From Thermofilaceae archaeon (GTDB lineage Archaea > Thermoproteota > Thermoprotei > Thermofilales > B69-G16): a stretch of DNA of 5,190 nucleotides. The DNA lies in contig JALURF010000059.1 of the NCBI GenBank assembly GCA_027017165.1, positions 1 to 5,190 on the forward strand, given 5' to 3'. Of the stretch, positions 4,684 to 5,190 are shown piece after piece (position 1 is the first letter of the stretch; each line of letters opens with the position of its first letter). Position numbers and translations under genes: made by a program. The notes beneath the pieces are model-generated. The model ran no database searches. It worked only from the letters and a program-made list of their open reading frames with translations, and was not told the origin of the DNA.

Positions 4684-5190
4684 CTACACCTTAAGAGGTA
4701 ACGGACCAAATACTGATAATGCCTTCAAGAAGAAGGGAGTATAAACAGTTTTTCTCTTCTTCTCGATAGCCTTAATAATATCCTCCGCCACCCTCTCCGG
4801 AGATACGGTAAACGATGGAGTATCCACCCCCGCCCTTTGAAAGAATTCGGTCCTAGTAGCGCCCGGGAAAACGTCCACCAGGTGGATACTTCTATCCCTA
4901 AGTTCTTCTCTTAGAATCCTAGAAGCATAGTAAAGCCCCATTTTAGCCGCGCCATAAGACGGCAAATTCTTAAGCATTAAGTGGACGCCTGAGGTTATAA
5001 TATTCACCACCACGCCTCCCTTAGGCATATGCCTGATAAGCCGAATAATCAACTGCAAAGGTCTAACCATGTTAACTAGAACAACCTCCTCTAACTCTTC
5101 CTCACCGTGCTGGAGAAGAGGCTTTCCTAATCCAAAACCAGCATTATTAACCAGCCAGTTTAACACTTTTATCTCTCTAACCTTCTCCTC
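4684..5190 (-). CDS. Short-chain dehydrogenase/reductase, C-terminal part, 5' end off window
   Basis: The last 168 residues of an NAD(P)-dependent oxidoreductase of the classical SDR family. Visible motifs, counted from the window edge: NNAG at 15-18 (stabilises the central sheet), Asn40 in VNMVRP, catalytic Ser67 in NIITSG, Tyr79 and Lys83 in SYGAAKMG, and the PGATRTEF segment at 109-116 that shapes the cofactor site. A C-terminal SPERVAEDIIKAIEKKRKT helix follows, which I recall from SDRs of the DltE/YqjQ-like group that modify lipids or sugars or act as general carbonyl reductases. The N-terminal Rossmann half with the TGxxxGxG cofactor loop lies beyond base 5190. The frame is open to the edge; a GTG at 5166 lies inside the fold and is not the start. 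Substrate cannot be assigned. The gene ends 45 bases before the MGMT-like gene, with a possible terminator between. Confidence 0.92.
   Translation of the reverse strand, partial: EEKVREIKVLNWLVNNAGFGLGKPLLQHGEEELEEVVLVNMVRPLQLIIRLIRHMPKGGVVVNIITSGVHLMLKNLPSYGAAKMGLYYASRILREELRDRSIHLVDVFPGATRTEFFQRAGVDTPSFTVSPERVAEDIIKAIEKKRKTVYTPFFLKALSVFGPLPLKV

Noticed and set aside
5164..5166. GTG as the start of the SDR gene
   Set aside because: It falls just before the NNAG motif in the middle of the Rossmann fold, and the frame stays open to the window edge, so the gene is cut by the window.

Overview
The window looks like a stretch of an archaeal chromosome, probably a thermophilic member of the Thermoproteota/TACK group. 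The evidence is the tight gene packing with overlapping stops and starts, AGA/AGG/ATA-rich codon use, TATA-box promoters with short leaders or none, and a regulator that joins an AbrB-type swapped-hairpin domain to PhoU domains, an architecture typical of archaea. I cannot name the genus from sequence alone. Coding density is very high: no gene-free stretch exceeds about 95 bases.

Region 1 (about 1-2845, minus strand) is a three-gene cluster that reads guaB, then an amidohydrolase, then guaA. guaB encodes a short IMP dehydrogenase that lacks the usual CBS (Bateman) regulatory pair. guaA encodes GMP synthase; its glutaminase domain is complete and the window ends just as the ATP-pyrophosphatase domain begins. 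Together these two enzymes convert IMP to XMP to GMP. Between them lies a metal-dependent amidohydrolase with deaminase-like motifs. It overlaps guaB by 10 nt and guaA by 13 nt, so the three are probably co-transcribed and translationally coupled. Its substrate is unknown; a purine-related one is an attractive guess.

Region 2 (about 2831-3907) is a 93-bp divergent promoter region followed on the plus strand by the AbrB-PhoU regulator. The intergenic region holds a self-complementary TATA box (TTTATAAA) that could serve both directions, plus several GAATAT-containing palindromes.

Region 3 (3921-5190, minus strand) holds three genes: the 3' part of a short-chain dehydrogenase/reductase (5' end off the window), an Ogt/ATL-fold protein of the MGMT family that lacks the alkyl-acceptor Cys motif, and a 68-residue, almost wholly hydrophobic membrane protein. 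The last two appear to have their own promoters. The small membrane gene carries an operator-like inverted repeat just downstream of its TATA box, and an 11-bp core of that repeat recurs at the start of guaB.

I found no RNA genes, insertion sequences, CRISPR arrays or phage-like genes. The best leads are the amidohydrolase inside the GMP cluster, the CBS-less IMP dehydrogenase with an altered active-site loop, and the repeated operator-like motif.
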